Shown: positions 62,456 through 64,000 of the stretch, in pieces | How positions within the stretch are numbered: the first letter of the stretch is position 1 | Layout: each line of letters starts with the position of its first letter | NCBI RefSeq assembly: GCF_022760965.1 | Contig: NZ_JAKVIJ010000001.1 | Span: 310,001 to 374,000 of the forward strand | Direction of reading: 5' to 3' | Length of the DNA: 64,000 nt | Origin: Simplicispira sedimenti | Lineage (GTDB): Bacteria; Pseudomonadota; Gammaproteobacteria; Burkholderiales; Burkholderiaceae_C | The notes under the pieces: generated by a model | The model's database searches: none | Told to the model about the DNA's origin: nothing | The model's input: the letters and a program-made list of their open reading frames with translations, nothing else | Position numbers and translations under genes: made by a program

Positions 62456-62607
62456 GTGACATTGCGCACGCCCGGCGCGGCGGCGTGCGGCATCCAGGGT
62501 GAAAAAATGTCGGCGCAGGCCTACACTGCGCAGCTCATACCTGCCTGAGCGGCCTCCATGGGGCGCTGTCTCGCGCGGGTGTTTTGATTTCTCGCACTGG
62601 AGCTGCC

Positions 62608-63906
62608 ATGACCCCCCTCCGCGCTTTCGTCCGCCCCACTGTGCTGGCCGCCGGCCTGTGTCTGCTGGGCCTTGCCGCCCAGGCCCAGACCGCCAAAACC
62701 CCCAAGACGCAGTTGTGGATCGACCTGTCCACCGGCAGCATGGCCGGCATGCCCGAGATGGACATGCCCATGGGCGGTGGGCTCATGGGCATGATGGGCG
62801 GCGGCCGTGCGGCGGGAGCGGGCGGCAACACGCATTACGGCATGGCGCGCACCATGGGCATCATGCCGCCGCGCGTAATCGACATCGCCCTGCACAACAG
62901 CCTGCGCCCGGGCGTGGAAGCCAGCCAGGCCATACCTGCGGGCATGCGCGTGGGCGAGAGCCTGCCGCTGCTGCCACCCAAGGCCCAGCCCACCTCGCCG
63001 TCGGAACCCGGCGAGGTGCCGCAGGAATACGAACAGCACAAGCCCAAGGGCCGCATCCTGATCTATTGGGGTTGCGGTAGCGAGGTGCGCGCGGGCCAAC
63101 CGCGCGTGATCGACCTGGCGCGCGCCAAGCCCACCGACTTTGCCGTGGCCTTTGCGGGCCGCGCCGTGCCCGACCGGGGGGCGCGCGTCGGCCCTTCGCA
63201 CGCGCTGTACCCGAACGAGCGCAACCAGGTGCAGCTCTCGCGCGACAGCTCGCTCGTGGGCGAGCACCAGATCCGGGGCGAGGGCGTGCCCGCCTCGATG
63301 AAGTTCACGCTGGGCAGCGCGCAGGACCTCATGCCCGCCATCGCCCTGCGCACCAGCGGCAAGCCGCAGGACAGCATGGGCACGAATTGGGAGCCGGTGC
63401 GCAACGCGCGCGCCTACTACCTGCATGCGATGTCGCAGAACGGCGACGACATGGTGATGTGGTCCAGCGCCGAGACGCCCGACACCGGTATGGGCCTGTT
63501 CGACTACCTGCCCAACGCCACCATCGACCGTTGGGTGAAAGAACGCGTGCTGCTGCCGGCCGATGCCACGCAGTGCGCCATCCCGAAGGGCATCTTCGCC
63601 GCTGGCGCCGGCCGCGAATCCACCCCCATGCTGCGCATGATGGCCTACGGCGGCGAGAGCCACATCGTGCACCCGCCGCGCCCGGCCGATCCCAAGGCGC
63701 CCTGGGAGCCGGAGTGGTCCGTGCGGGTGCGCGTCAAGGCGCACACCATGGCCATGCTGGGTGAGGAGCAGGGCGGTGGTGCCATGCATGGCGTGGATCG
63801 CAGCGACATGGCGGAGCCAGCCGAGCGCGAGGAGGGTGGCGCGGGAGCGCAACCTGCCAACCCTGTGAACCCCATCAATGTGCTGCGGGGCGTCTTTGGC
63901 CGCTGA
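62608..63906 (+). CDS. Exported Met/Gly-rich protein of unknown function
   Basis: From ATG 62608 the 432-residue protein has a signal peptide ending AQAQT (about 27). Then comes a Met-rich segment with eight Met in residues 45-63 (STGSMAGMPEMDMPMGG), suggesting copper or other soft-metal binding. The rest is beta-rich, with GRILIYWGCGSEVRAGQPRVIDLAR and a RNARAYYLHAMSQ stretch. I recognise no family. An earlier in-frame ATG at 62584 would put extra residues before the signal. It follows parB by 180 bp. Confidence 0.8.
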   Translation: MTPLRAFVRPTVLAAGLCLLGLAAQAQTAKTPKTQLWIDLSTGSMAGMPEMDMPMGGGLMGMMGGGRAAGAGGNTHYGMARTMGIMPPRVIDIALHNSLRPGVEASQAIPAGMRVGESLPLLPPKAQPTSPSEPGEVPQEYEQHKPKGRILIYWGCGSEVRAGQPRVIDLARAKPTDFAVAFAGRAVPDRGARVGPSHALYPNERNQVQLSRDSSLVGEHQIRGEGVPASMKFTLGSAQDLMPAIALRTSGKPQDSMGTNWEPVRNARAYYLHAMSQNGDDMVMWSSAETPDTGMGLFDYLPNATIDRWVKERVLLPADATQCAIPKGIFAAGAGRESTPMLRMMAYGGESHIVHPPRPADPKAPWEPEWSVRVRVKAHTMAMLGEEQGGGAMHGVDRSDMAEPAEREEGGAGAQPANPVNPINVLRGVFGR

Positions 63907-63919
63907 AGAATGAAGCAGC

Positions 63920-64000
63920 AAACCCCTGTGGCGCTGCGCGCCTTCCCCCTTCTCTCTCGCCTCGCTGCGCGATGCGGGGAAGGGGGACGCCACCAGCGCG
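63920..64000. repeat. Long intergenic palindromic repeat, copy 2 (inverted)
   Basis: This is the reverse complement of the element at 40963-41038, with a few substitutions and one- or two-base indels. It begins CCCCTGTGGCGC and reaches the end of the window, so its right limit is unknown. Confidence 0.8.

Overview
The window looks like a chromosomal segment of a GC-rich betaproteobacterium of the Comamonadaceae, most likely Acidovorax or a close relative. I infer this from the protein set (3' end of gyrB, mnmG-rsmG-parA-parB, SbtA with a CbbR-type LysR regulator, NnrU, a SpmA-SpmB fusion, PagL) and from short dispersed palindromic repeats of a kind I associate with that group. gyrB at the left edge, mnmG-rsmG-parAB at the right, and three parS sites place the window close to the replication origin. 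No tRNA, rRNA, CRISPR array, prophage or transposase was seen.

Layout. 1-0.8 kb: end of gyrB. 0.8-8.7 kb: a minus-strand type I restriction-modification island in the order hsdR, unknown gene, hsdM, hsdS, AlbA_2-type ATPase. 8.8-20.2 kb: acylphosphatase, two divergent M48 proteases, sbtA with a divergent LysR regulator, a MazG-like pyrophosphohydrolase, a homoserine dehydrogenase behind an apparent Thr/Ile attenuator, an AraC regulator facing a secreted protein, and an NhaR-like regulator facing a zinc-ribbon/TerB/TerC set. 20.3-30.4 kb: plus-strand housekeeping and signalling genes (dinG, yjdM, a DnaQ-like exonuclease, nnrU, a 58-residue membrane protein, an NlpC/P60 lipoprotein, DAHP synthase, and a 1343-residue PAS/GAF/GGDEF/EAL protein). 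30.4-34.9 kb: pagL, a Spy/CpxP-like gene, rdgC and spmAB, bracketed by two paralogous non-coding modules carrying DnaA-box-like and DnaA-trio-like sequences. 34.9-46.1 kb: fliC with a sigma-28-type promoter, then a minus-strand lipid/acyl-CoA catabolic cluster with a branched-chain-amino-acid-type ABC transporter and a divergent TetR regulator. 46.9-51.7 kb: hipBA and a CueR-CopZ-CopA copper regulon. 51.9-56.6 kb: a chemoreceptor, an MFS transporter, a GST, a YkgJ-like protein and an FMN reductase. 56.6-64 kb: parS, mnmG, rsmG, a LysE exporter, parA, a small hydrolase, parB and a Met-rich secreted protein.

Most striking observation. The convergent intergenic regions at about 30.47-30.69 and 34.66-34.89 kb share one architecture: an AT-rich stretch, five TAG-type trinucleotides, a 14-nt spacer, a DnaA box, about 118 bp, then two convergent DnaA boxes whose starts lie exactly 40 bp apart. 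By hand alignment the 51-bp convergent-box segments are identical at 37 positions. This resembles the basal unwinding geometry of bacterial oriC, present twice and 4.2 kb apart. Other regulatory structures read directly from the sequence are a threonine-type leader peptide before hom, CueR, HipB and TetR-type operators, three parS sites and a two-hairpin dispersed repeat. All coordinates and identities were read by eye; no database search or folding program was run.
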